Assembly: GCA_963844055.1 (NCBI GenBank)
Contig: CAWJMN010000001.1
Location: 620,001-684,000 of the forward strand
Source of the DNA: CAWJMN01 sp963844055
GTDB taxonomy: Bacteria > Planctomycetota > Planctomycetia > Pirellulales > Pirellulaceae
Reading direction: 5' to 3'
Length of the DNA stretch: 64,000 bases
A program made the translations under genes and the position numbers. Shown in pieces: positions 17,484 to 26,388 of this stretch (the stretch's first letter is position 1; each line of letters starts with the position of its first letter). The notes beneath the pieces were generated by a model, which was given only the letters and a program-made list of their open reading frames with translations, did not search any database and was not told the origin of the DNA.

Positions 17484-19100
17484 CTAGCTGGCTTCGGGCC
17501 GAAGTAGCGGGAATAGAATCACATCCCGGATCGACTGCGAATTGGTTAACAGCATTACCAAACGATCAATTCCAATCCCTAAACCACCGGCAGGTGGCAT
17601 GCCATAGCGAAGCGCACGGATGAAGTCGTGGTCCATTTTGGCCATCGAGTCTTCTTCCGCTTGCCCTTCCAACTGTGTCCGGAAAAGTTGTTCTTGCAAA
17701 TCGGGGTCATTCAGTTCGGTATAGGCGTTGGCCAATTCCATTCCATGAATGAACAGCTCAAACCGCTCTGCCACCGCAGGGTTGCTGCGTTTCCGCTTGG
17801 TAAGCGGGCAAATGCTCGAAGGATAGTCGGTGACAAAGATCGGGCCGATCAACGCGTCTTCGACCTTGTCTTCAAACACGAGGCTCTTGATCACATCGGG
17901 ATGCTTACCAGTCGTGTCAAAGCCAATGGCCTCTGCCATCCGCTTGACGGCAGTCGCATCATTGGCATCAATGCCGGCATGTTCTGCAAAAAGCTCGTCG
18001 TACGTTTTACGTGCAAAAGGAGGCGTAAAATCGATCGTCTTGTCACCCCAAGGGCGAACCAGATTGCCATCGATGGCATTGATCGCATCAAGGATCAGTT
18101 TCTCGGTCAGGTCCATCATCGACTGATAGTCGCCATAGGCCTGGTACACTTCCAGCATGGTGAATTCTGGATTGTGGCGTGGGCTGATTCCTTCATTCCG
18201 ATAAACGCGGCCCAGTTCGTAGACCCGTTCCATGCCACCAACGAGCAATCGCTTGAGGTGCAGTTCAAGCGCAATCCGCATCACGAGACCCATGTCGAGC
18301 GTGTTGTGATGGGTCTTGAAAGGGCGTGCGGCCGCACCACCGGCAACGGTATGCAGCGTGGGCCCTTCAATTTCGCAGAAACCTTGTACGTTGAGCGTAT
18401 TGCGAATCGAGCCCACGATCTTGGTTCGATTGCGAAAGCGTTCCATGACCCCTTCGGAATAGGCCAAGTCAACGTACCGCATCCGCTGACGCATTTCGGC
18501 ATCGGCTAGGCCAGCATGCTTGTCGGGTGGCTGAGCAATGCTCTTGGTAAGGAAGTGCAGCCCTTGCGCAAAGATCGTAAGTTCGCCGAGCTTGGTGTAT
18601 CGCAGTTCGCCGTCGACGCCGATCAAATCGCCCAGGTCAAAGTTGGCTGAAATTTCCCAGCTTTGCTCACCAACTTGTGCCTTGCCAATGAATAGCTGCA
18701 CCCGTCCGGACCAATCTTGAATATCAACAAAGCGAAGTTTGCCCGTGTCGCGTTGCAACACAATCCGGCCAGCGGCACGCACCTTTGGGCCGACCATCTC
18801 CCCTTTGCCTTGGTTGGCTAACCACTGACGAAAGTCCAGTTCCGGATTTTCCTCGCGGCTGGGAATCTCAACGCGCTCGCCCGATTCCTTCAGGAAGTAA
18901 ATCTCTCCCTTGCGAGCACGAATATCGCCAATCAGCGCGCGATCATCAAAGCGTCCGCCCCAGGGATCAACGCCGAGCGACTCCAGCTTGCGAAGTTTCT
19001 CGCGACGCGCGGCCTCGTACATGTCCGGGCCAGCAGCATCAGCGGCCGGGGTCGCAGGAACCGAGGGAACTTCTCCAGAGTCAGACGCAGGTTTGGACAT
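17484..19100 (-). CDS. lysS: Lysyl-tRNA synthetase, class II
   Basis: 538 residues from the ATG at 19100 (MSKPASDSGEV); the 14 in-frame codons upstream look non-coding. The anticodon-binding OB fold is around residues 100-190 (GRVQLFIGKAQVG). Class II motif 2 is VYRNEGISPRHNPEFTMLEV and motif 3 is GGLGIGIDRLVMLLT. Charges tRNA-Lys in the cytoplasm. The N-terminal 35 residues are a Pro/Ala-rich extension. It heads a minus-strand unit with the permease and ABC ATPase; such pairing is a transcription convenience, not a functional link. Confidence 0.97.
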   Translation of the reverse strand: MSKPASDSGEVPSVPATPAADAAGPDMYEAARREKLRKLESLGVDPWGGRFDDRALIGDIRARKGEIYFLKESGERVEIPSREENPELDFRQWLANQGKGEMVGPKVRAAGRIVLQRDTGKLRFVDIQDWSGRVQLFIGKAQVGEQSWEISANFDLGDLIGVDGELRYTKLGELTIFAQGLHFLTKSIAQPPDKHAGLADAEMRQRMRYVDLAYSEGVMERFRNRTKIVGSIRNTLNVQGFCEIEGPTLHTVAGGAAARPFKTHHNTLDMGLVMRIALELHLKRLLVGGMERVYELGRVYRNEGISPRHNPEFTMLEVYQAYGDYQSMMDLTEKLILDAINAIDGNLVRPWGDKTIDFTPPFARKTYDELFAEHAGIDANDATAVKRMAEAIGFDTTGKHPDVIKSLVFEDKVEDALIGPIFVTDYPSSICPLTKRKRSNPAVAERFELFIHGMELANAYTELNDPDLQEQLFRTQLEGQAEEDSMAKMDHDFIRALRYGMPPAGGLGIGIDRLVMLLTNSQSIRDVILFPLLRPEAS

Positions 19101-19408
19101 AATCAGATAGCAGCAATCCATCCGGACAACCAACGTCGCCAACAGTTCCCTACCAAACTAGCTAGGCAAGGGAGCGCGACACCAACGGTCCGGCAAAATG
19201 AAGCAAATACACAGTCTGCCCCATTTTAGGAAAGGGGCCCCCGGGGTCAACGTCATTATAAACCCCCTTGATAGTAGTGGCCGATTAGCTGCTAGCATGA
19301 CCTGCGTGTATTCGTAAGTGTAACTGCAACATGTACTTGCGGCGTATTGTTTGCCGTGTTCTTGGCCAGAAAATCGCGTTTAACCAGAGAAGGGATGCTG
19401 GCAAACCG
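19101..19408. other. Spacer between lysS and the amidohydrolase gene
   Basis: About 310 bases between two minus-strand genes. GCCCC-ATTTTAGGAAA-GGGGC at about 19220-19241 can form a 5-base stem, but no T run follows on the minus strand. No gene was found. Confidence 0.45.
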
Positions 19409-20728
19409 CTAAGGGGACGTGCCTGTCAAGGATTTTGCGGCCGCTTCCCATTGGGGCTTGAGGCTTGGGACAAGCTTGATCGCGTTTTCGTAGTAGACCT
19501 TTTTCAACACATCGTCCGGCAAATGAATGCCATAGATTTGCCATAGTCCCTGAGGAGGAACCTCCTTTTCCGAATAGGGAAAGTACTCGTCTTCGGTTTC
19601 CAGAAAACGCCAGTACGCGGCAAGACGCTTTTCGGGCCAAGGGCCATCGGTTCCAAACAGGATTCGATCCGCGTGTTTCACAAAGAATTTGCGGGCGGTG
19701 TAAGGCTGCCGTCCCAACTCGCTAATGCGCGACGCGATTTCTACGTAGAGGTTGGGATACTTTTCGAGCCACTGATTCACCTGAGACAGCTCTTCGGCAT
19801 AGTTAGCGACATGCGCAGCTATGAAATGGGTCTCGGGATGGCGCTCGACAACGGCAAGCAATTGGTCAAGCAACTCACGGCGAGAGGGAAAGTCTCCACC
19901 AGCAAAGCTCCATTCGGGGCGACGGGAGAGTTCCTCGTAGCGCTCATTGGTGGGGTCGGTTGGCAAGAAGAAGGCGGCAGGATCGGCCGTATGAATGATC
20001 ACCGGCCAACCGAGTTCACCGCATAGTTTCCAAATCGGATCAAATCGTGGGTCGTCAATCTTCAGTAACTTTCCGTCGAGGCCGCGATATTCTAGCCCCA
20101 GACCTTTAAACACTTTCAGCCCGCAAACGCCCTGTTTGGCGGCCTCTTTCATGCGCTCGCATGAGTCTCGTACAAAGTCCTCACGGTTGCAGGGCCACTG
20201 TTGCCAATCACCCGGCTTGGCTTTCCCTTGAAAGTCTAGATTGGCAAAGATGGCAAAGCGATTGGGCGACACCTTTTCAAGAAACGCTTGATGCTCTTCT
20301 AGGCGGTCGCCAAGCATGCCATCCAAGCTGATGGACATTGCAATGTGGTTACGATCCATGACGCGCATGTAATCATCGCGTGCCGATGCTTCGTGCCGTA
20401 GTCGCACAAAAAAATGGCTATGGATATCGATCACAGGGTACTTGGCGTACGTAAGCAAAGTCTGCGGAACGATTAACTGCGACTGGGGACGAAAGTCGAC
20501 AAGCGGAAGTTTGTCGGCCGTAGCTGGTGCCTGCCCCCAGGCGATTGAATTGCCCATAATTCCAAGGGCCAACGTCATTATCGCAGCGTAAAGAGTTGAG
20601 GCCCTCAAAAATGGGCCGCGCAAATGCAAAAGTGGGAAATAACCGCAAAAAGCCGGACTCAAACGGGGGACGGCCTGCATCTTAAAATGATGTGCGGGCA
20701 AAGGTCGTGGCGCTTTGGAACTGTCCAT
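19409..20728 (-). CDS. Amidohydrolase family 2 protein with N-terminal membrane/signal segment
   Basis: About 439 residues if started at the ATG at 20728; the ATG at 20680 is also possible and neither has a good ribosome site. A hydrophobic segment (LYAAIMTLALGIMGNSIAWG) followed by QAPAT suggests export. The catalytic part is a TIM-barrel amidohydrolase: VIDIHSHFF gives the HxH metal ligands, VIIHTADP and HFIAAHVAN give later His ligands, and LFGTDGPWP the Asp. Substrate unknown. It is divergent from the kinase gene at 20784, so the two share a 55-base promoter region. Confidence 0.82.
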   Translation of the reverse strand: MDSSKAPRPLPAHHFKMQAVPRLSPAFCGYFPLLHLRGPFLRASTLYAAIMTLALGIMGNSIAWGQAPATADKLPLVDFRPQSQLIVPQTLLTYAKYPVIDIHSHFFVRLRHEASARDDYMRVMDRNHIAMSISLDGMLGDRLEEHQAFLEKVSPNRFAIFANLDFQGKAKPGDWQQWPCNREDFVRDSCERMKEAAKQGVCGLKVFKGLGLEYRGLDGKLLKIDDPRFDPIWKLCGELGWPVIIHTADPAAFFLPTDPTNERYEELSRRPEWSFAGGDFPSRRELLDQLLAVVERHPETHFIAAHVANYAEELSQVNQWLEKYPNLYVEIASRISELGRQPYTARKFFVKHADRILFGTDGPWPEKRLAAYWRFLETEDEYFPYSEKEVPPQGLWQIYGIHLPDDVLKKVYYENAIKLVPSLKPQWEAAAKSLTGTSP

Positions 20729-20783
20729 GATCTGGTACCATTGAAAAGAGTCGCTGTCCGGTCCACTTCTGTTGGCGTGTTGC

Positions 20784-23048
20784 ATGTCTACGGATTTTAC
20801 CCAAGATCAATCCTCTGCGGATGCTGAGCGTTCAAAATCGCTCAGTATGCAGCGCTCGCGTCCGCCTACTGATGTGCCGGGATACTCGGCCCAGCGATTT
20901 TTGGGGGCCGGCGCTTACGGCGAGGTTTGGGTAGGACGGAATCAAACGACCGGACGCCAAGTCGCCATCAAGTTTTACTTGCATCGAGCGGGGCTTGACT
21001 GGTCGCTGCTTTCGCGCGAGGTGGAGAAGCTCGTCTTTCTGTCGGCCGATCGTTACGTTGTTCAGCTTTTGGATGTTGGCTGGACCGCTTCCCCTCCTTA
21101 CTACGTGATGGAGTATGTCGAAAGCGGTTCGCTAGACGATCGGCTGCGCCGCGATGGAACGCTGCCTGTCGCACAGGCCGTCGAGATCTTTCGTGGCATT
21201 GCCATCGGCCTTTCTCATGCGCACGGTCGTGGCGTGCTGCACTGTGATGTGAAGCCTGCAAATATCTTGGTGGACCAGGATGGCCATCCTCGCCTGGCTG
21301 ACTTTGGCCAGTCGCGGCTTTCCAGTGAACAGAAGCCGGCGCTAGGAACGCTGTTTTACATGGCACCAGAGCAAGCCGACCTGGAAGCTTTGCCTGACGT
21401 GCGCTGGGATGTTTACGCCCTGGGGGCAATTCTGTATTGCATGTTAGTTGGCACACCGCCATACCGCACCGAAGATACCGTCAGCCAAATTGAAACGGCC
21501 GGCGAACTGCGTGAGAAACTTTCATGCTATCGAAACACAATTCAAAACTCTCCGCCTCCCAAAGAACACCGTGAAGTTCCCGGCGTTGATCAGCGCCTGG
21601 CAGAGATTGTCGATCGCTGTTTGGCGCCCGATCCCCAGCAGCGGTACTCCAATATTCAAGAAGTACTGGATGCGCTGGATACACGTGCCTCTGCTAAGGC
21701 GCGTTTGCCGTTGATGATTGCAGGGCTGCTGCTGCCGGTGCTTGTGCTGCTGGTGACCGCGCTTTTCAGTTGGCAAGGTTACCTCCGTGCCGAGCGTGAC
21801 ACGGAAGAGGGCTATCGCCAATGGGCGCAGCAAAGTAATTCCTTCGCGGCAAAGTGGGCTGCGGAACGGGTAACGTCCGAAATCGCGCAGTACTTCCAGT
21901 TGGCCATTCAGGAGAGTAATCAAGAGAAGTTGCGTGAGCAGTTTTCAGGTGTACTTGCCGATCCGGCCCTCGCTGCACTCCTTGCGGCGCCCGCTAGTGA
22001 AACGAACAAGGCGCACATGGCCGCGCGAGAAGCCTTTGTTCATAGCGAAGTGCGTGAAACTCTAGAGAACTATTTGAAAGGTCGACTTGCTGCTTATGGT
22101 CAAGCGGCAAAGGCAAATTCACATGCGCCGAAGTTCGCTAGTATCTTTTTGACTGACAATCGTGGCACGCAGTTGGCTGCTGCGTTTGATGATTCCGTCG
22201 ATCCTCGCAGCATTGGTAATAATCTGGCGCACCGTGTCTATTTCCATGGCGGGCCGGTTGATTTGCCGGACTTCACAGCGATTCCAGCCAGTCCCAAACA
22301 TGTCGAGCACGTTCACTTCTCGGCAGTCTTCCGCAGTACATCGACCCAAAAGTGGAAGGTTGCCGTTTCCGTGCCGCTCTATACAGCCAGCGAGGAAATG
22401 GGAAACACGTTTGTCGGCATGCTGGTGATGACGATCAACTTGGGGGATTTTGAGTTCATTCGACATGGCAATCGGCAAGAGTTGCGTGATAGCGCACGGC
22501 ATGACCAATTGGTGGTGCTCGTCGACGGCCGTGATGGCGAATCCAGTGGCAATATTTTGCAGCATCCGCTGTTTTCGGAGATCTTGGAAAAGCAGTCCAA
22601 ACTGCCCGAAGAGTTTCACAAGATCGGCATCGATCGCAAGTGGCTCACCGAAAACAGTTCTGAAATCTATCACGATCCGTTGGCCTCTCACGAACTTGGC
22701 AAGGCCTATCGGGGCGACTGGTTAGCAGCAACGGCGCCGGTGCGTGAGCCGCATCTGGATCAAAAAGAAGCTAACTCGGGACTCGTGGTGCTTGTGCAAA
22801 GTGATTACAGCGCCGTTGTGGCGCCGGTCCAGGCCCTGTCGAATCGTTTTTCTCGTAACCTCGTTTGGATGCTCGTTGTCGTAATCGCTGTAAGTTCCGC
22901 GGTGTGGTATGCCGTATTTCGACTGGATAGTGTTCCCGCAGCGAAGCGTGGCGTTTCCTCAAGTCCACCATTGCCGGGCGAGCAGCCTCCTGCCTCACCT
23001 TCGCGACATGATCTTACGACGCTCTTTCTAGGGCGTCCACGCCAATAG
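20784..23048 (+). CDS. Transmembrane Ser/Thr protein kinase with extracytoplasmic Cache-like sensor
   Basis: 754 residues from the ATG at 20784. Cytoplasmic Hanks kinase: GAGAYGEVWVG loop, VAIKFY Lys, HCDVKPANIL (HRD replaced by HCD), DFGQS and YMAPEQ within residues 25-290. Helix 1 is LPLMIAGLLLPVLVLLVTALF (about 305-327). A region of about 360 residues follows with FASIFLTDNRGTQLAAAFDD, GNNLAHRVYFHGG and KWKVAVSVPLY, a double-Cache pattern. Helix 2 is LVWMLVVVIAVSSAVWYAVF (about 690-710) and the tail is Ser/Pro-rich. Expected: an inner-membrane kinase whose periplasmic domain binds a ligand. HCD in place of HRD suggests an RD-less kinase. The next gene starts 34 bases on. Confidence 0.88.
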   Translation: MSTDFTQDQSSADAERSKSLSMQRSRPPTDVPGYSAQRFLGAGAYGEVWVGRNQTTGRQVAIKFYLHRAGLDWSLLSREVEKLVFLSADRYVVQLLDVGWTASPPYYVMEYVESGSLDDRLRRDGTLPVAQAVEIFRGIAIGLSHAHGRGVLHCDVKPANILVDQDGHPRLADFGQSRLSSEQKPALGTLFYMAPEQADLEALPDVRWDVYALGAILYCMLVGTPPYRTEDTVSQIETAGELREKLSCYRNTIQNSPPPKEHREVPGVDQRLAEIVDRCLAPDPQQRYSNIQEVLDALDTRASAKARLPLMIAGLLLPVLVLLVTALFSWQGYLRAERDTEEGYRQWAQQSNSFAAKWAAERVTSEIAQYFQLAIQESNQEKLREQFSGVLADPALAALLAAPASETNKAHMAAREAFVHSEVRETLENYLKGRLAAYGQAAKANSHAPKFASIFLTDNRGTQLAAAFDDSVDPRSIGNNLAHRVYFHGGPVDLPDFTAIPASPKHVEHVHFSAVFRSTSTQKWKVAVSVPLYTASEEMGNTFVGMLVMTINLGDFEFIRHGNRQELRDSARHDQLVVLVDGRDGESSGNILQHPLFSEILEKQSKLPEEFHKIGIDRKWLTENSSEIYHDPLASHELGKAYRGDWLAATAPVREPHLDQKEANSGLVVLVQSDYSAVVAPVQALSNRFSRNLVWMLVVVIAVSSAVWYAVFRLDSVPAAKRGVSSSPPLPGEQPPASPSRHDLTTLFLGRPRQ

Positions 23049-23082
23049 ACCTTTGTTTCAACCTTGCTAAAGAATCCACCTC

Positions 23083-25170
23083 ATGCCCAATCGTTTGGCC
23101 CAAGAAACCAGTCCATATCTGCTGCAACACCAGAACAATCCCGTCGATTGGTATCCCTGGGGCGAAGAGGCTCTCTCCCGATCTCGCACCGAGGAAAAGC
23201 CCATCTTCCTTTCGATTGGATATTCGGCCTGCCACTGGTGCCACGTGATGGAGCACGAGAGCTTCGAAAGCGATTCGATCGCGGCATCGCTAAATGCCGA
23301 CTTTGTTTGCATCAAGGTCGATCGTGAAGAACGCCCCGATCTCGACCAGGTTTATATGAACGCGGTGCAGTTAATGACCGGCCGGGGCGGTTGGCCCATG
23401 TCGGTCTTTTTAACGCCCGACCTACGCCCGTTTTACGGCGGCACCTATTGGCCACCAACAAGCCGAATGGGCATGCCGGGCTTTGATCGTGTGATTGCTG
23501 CCGTGGCCGATGCTTGGAAGAATCGCCGCGAAATGGCGTTAGCCCAAGCAGATGAGCTGACCTCGCACTTGCAAAGCATTGGTCAGCATGGTGAGGAAGG
23601 CAAGCCTGCCGGCGGAGCTTCCGCCGATCAACTTGGCCTGGAACTAATGCGCAGCGCCGTCGCCCGGATGGCCAAGGCATTTGATCCCACGCACGGCGGC
23701 TTTGGTGGGGCTCCCAAGTTTCCGCACTCGATGGATTTGCAAGTGCTGTTGCGGATGTACCGGCGTGATCCACGGCCGGAAATCTTGCACATGGTGACTC
23801 ACACGCTCGACAAAATGGCGCAAGGAGGTATTTACGATCACCTTGCCGGTGGCTTTGCACGCTACAGCGTTGATGAACGCTGGCTTGTGCCCCATTTTGA
23901 AAAAATGCTTTATGACAACGCATTGCTAGTCGCTGCCTATGTGGAGACCTATCAAGTCACCGGGGAAGAGCGGTTCGCGCGGGTTGCCCGTGAAACTTGC
24001 GACTATATCTTGCGGCAAATGACCGATGCTTGCGGCGGTTTTCACAGCACCGAAGATGCCGACAGTGAAGGGGAGGAAGGGAAGTTCTACGTTTGGACTC
24101 CGGAGCAAGTGCAGCAAATCCTGGGGGACGATGCACAGCTCTTCTGTGAACTTTATGACGTCACTTCCTCTGGCAACTTTGAACACCACACCAGCATTTT
24201 GAATCTTCCCAAATCGACGGCGCAGTTTGCTGCGCTACATGGCTGGGACGAATCCGCGCTGCGAGAGTGGAGTTCGCAATGTCGCGCGAAGTTGCTAGTG
24301 CAGCGTGAAACTCGCATTCCGCCAGGCAAAGACGACAAGATCCTCGCCAGCTGGAATGCACTGATGATCCAGGCCTTGGCAATGGCTGGCCAAGTTCTGA
24401 ATGAACCTCGCTACACTGCGGCCGCCGCTCGTGCTGGGAAGTTTTTGCTAACGTCGCTTTGCCGTGAAGATGGCCGACTGTTGCATACCTATCGACTTGG
24501 TTCATCCAAGCTCGATGCGTACTTGGATGACTACGCTTATCTAATCAATGCCTTGGTGACTCTCTATGAGGCGACCCAGCAAGAGAGCTGGATTGACTCT
24601 GCCATGCGATTGGCAGAGACCGTTCTTAAACACTTTCAAGATGCTGCTGGGCCGGGGCTATTCTTTACGGCCGACGACCATGAACAGCTTATTGCCCGCA
24701 ATAAAGACGTTTACGACAGCAGCGTTCCCAGCGGCAACGCGATGGCGGCCACGGCCCTGTTGCGTCTTGGCAAGCTGACGGGGAGAACCGATTTGCTGGC
24801 CGCCGCCGAAGGTTGTTTACTAGCGGGGCTATCGATCATGCAGCGTTCGCCCACGGCGGCGGGTCAAATGCTGATCGCGCTCGACCTGTACCTTGGCCCG
24901 ACACAAGAATTGGTCTTTCTTTCGGATGAGGCAAATGAGGCTTCGCTCGGCCTTCTGCACGAGATTCAAAAGAAGTTTCTGCCAGGCAAAGTCCTTGCGG
25001 CACGGATTGCAGGGGGACCAAGTGACAAGTCTCCGCACCTCTCCACCTTGTTTGAGCAGCGATCGGCGGGCTCTAATCATGTGGCGTTGTACGTTTGTGA
25101 AAACTACGCCTGCCAAGCACCACTTACTTCATCCAGTGATATTCAAGCCGCACTACAAAAGCTGGCCTAA
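23083..25170 (+). CDS. Thioredoxin-domain protein, YyaL/spermatogenesis-associated 20 family
   Basis: 695 residues, normal length for the family. The N-terminal DUF255 thioredoxin fold begins PNRLAQETSPYLLQHQNNPVDWYPW and carries the CxxC-like site SACHWCHVMEHESF near residue 47. The rest is an (alpha/alpha)6-barrel of glycosidase type, with repeated helices such as GGFHSTEDADSEGEEGKFYVW and DAYLDDYAYLINALV. No activity is proven for bacterial members. Soluble, no signal peptide. Lies 34 bases after the kinase gene and 14 bases before the DUF3472-like gene, so the three are probably one transcript. Confidence 0.93.
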   Translation: MPNRLAQETSPYLLQHQNNPVDWYPWGEEALSRSRTEEKPIFLSIGYSACHWCHVMEHESFESDSIAASLNADFVCIKVDREERPDLDQVYMNAVQLMTGRGGWPMSVFLTPDLRPFYGGTYWPPTSRMGMPGFDRVIAAVADAWKNRREMALAQADELTSHLQSIGQHGEEGKPAGGASADQLGLELMRSAVARMAKAFDPTHGGFGGAPKFPHSMDLQVLLRMYRRDPRPEILHMVTHTLDKMAQGGIYDHLAGGFARYSVDERWLVPHFEKMLYDNALLVAAYVETYQVTGEERFARVARETCDYILRQMTDACGGFHSTEDADSEGEEGKFYVWTPEQVQQILGDDAQLFCELYDVTSSGNFEHHTSILNLPKSTAQFAALHGWDESALREWSSQCRAKLLVQRETRIPPGKDDKILASWNALMIQALAMAGQVLNEPRYTAAAARAGKFLLTSLCREDGRLLHTYRLGSSKLDAYLDDYAYLINALVTLYEATQQESWIDSAMRLAETVLKHFQDAAGPGLFFTADDHEQLIARNKDVYDSSVPSGNAMAATALLRLGKLTGRTDLLAAAEGCLLAGLSIMQRSPTAAGQMLIALDLYLGPTQELVFLSDEANEASLGLLHEIQKKFLPGKVLAARIAGGPSDKSPHLSTLFEQRSAGSNHVALYVCENYACQAPLTSSSDIQAALQKLA

Positions 25171-25184
25171 CTCGGAGTCCATAC

Positions 25185-26090
25185 ATGATTCTCAAAATCT
25201 CAAGTGGTGTGCGTGTCGCGCTACTCGTCACCGCAGTTTGCCTATCACTAGTCCGTTTCGCAACTGCCGATGAGTCGCTAAAGGGGCTTGCCTGTCGCAG
25301 CGTTCATCTGGGCTATAAATTGCCTGCGGGGGACACGTTCTATGCCGAAGTAAAAGTGCAAAAGTCCGCTCCGGGAACGTATTTCTCTGTCTGTGGATTC
25401 AATCATGGCTACTTTGGCATCCAGCAACTCGACGACAAACGTAAGGTCGTCATTTTTTCCATTTGGGAGCCCGGCAATCAAAACGATCAATCGACGGTTC
25501 CTACCGAAAAGCGAGTGAAGCTCATTGCCCAAGGCAAAAATGTACGAATCGGTCGGTTTGGAAACGAAGGGACCGGCGGACAATCGTTTCTTGACCACGA
25601 TTGGAAACTCGACACCACCTATCGATTTGTCGTACAGTCGCGCCGCGATCCCGAAGATGAAGCACGCACCCAGTTTTCTGCCCACTACTACTTGCCAGAG
25701 GAAAAGTCCTGGGCACACATTGCGACGTTCTCAACACTTACCGGAAAGCGTCCGGAAGATTCGTTGCTGTCGGGATACTACTCGTTTGTGGAAGACTTCC
25801 GTCGCAATAAGGTCTCTGCTACTCAGGCGCGGTCGGCCTTGTACGGTCCCGTTTGGGTTCGTGACCGCGAGGGAAAGTGGCACACGCCCGATGCCGCTCG
25901 GTTCACCGGTGATAGCAATCCGGCCACCAATGTTTCTGCATCTACTACCGAGTCTATTGGTGTTTGGAGCCTGGCCACTGGGGGCGATACGCCTGAAGGA
26001 GCTGACAAACTGAAGACCAGCTTTCCGACCATCGCCGGAGAATTGCTACCACCCACCGATCTTCCTCTGTGGGAAAAGCCGGTAAAGTAA
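25185..26090 (+). CDS. Secreted protein with DUF3472-like domain
   Basis: 301 residues beginning with a Sec signal (VALLVTAVCLSLVRFATA, about residues 11-28). The body has a beta-sandwich look: FYAEVKVQKSAPGTYFSVCGFNHGYFGIQQL, KVVIFSIWEPGNQ and the GSGQ-like GTGGQSFLDHDW, which recall DUF3472 proteins thought to bind carbohydrate or act in polysaccharide turnover. C-terminal residues after about 245 form a low-complexity Thr/Ser region. Start at the ATG at 25185, 14 bases after the previous stop. Confidence 0.72.
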   Translation: MILKISSGVRVALLVTAVCLSLVRFATADESLKGLACRSVHLGYKLPAGDTFYAEVKVQKSAPGTYFSVCGFNHGYFGIQQLDDKRKVVIFSIWEPGNQNDQSTVPTEKRVKLIAQGKNVRIGRFGNEGTGGQSFLDHDWKLDTTYRFVVQSRRDPEDEARTQFSAHYYLPEEKSWAHIATFSTLTGKRPEDSLLSGYYSFVEDFRRNKVSATQARSALYGPVWVRDREGKWHTPDAARFTGDSNPATNVSASTTESIGVWSLATGGDTPEGADKLKTSFPTIAGELLPPTDLPLWEKPVK

Positions 26091-26388
26091 GTTGTAAGTG
26101 CTTGCTGTTATGGTACTTACGGTGAATCGGCGGAAAGTCTTCCCACCCCGATTATCCGGCCCACCCACGCCAGAAAAACCTTGAACGAATCAGTCGAACT
26201 TGATACGATACAGGGTGACGGTCGATAACCCCCAAAGACAAAACTAGGGGGAATCAATCGCCGTTGGAGATTGAGTAACGCCAGTTGAGGTTCCCTTCCA
26301 TCGGAAAACCTCAGCAGTTCGCTCGGTTTTGTTTCCCGCCTACCACGGTTCGTCCGTCCCGCCCGCCTTTTGAGTAAGGACGCCTGCC
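26091..26388. other. Spacer upstream of second DUF1501 gene
   Basis: About 300 bases. It holds a repeat of GGGGGAATC-type sequence and weak inverted repeats but no gene or terminator that can be defended. Confidence 0.4.

Noticed and set aside
17628..18509. 293-codon plus-strand open frame
   Set aside because: Antisense to lysS, whose class II motifs are clear; composition is a shadow of the lysS codons.
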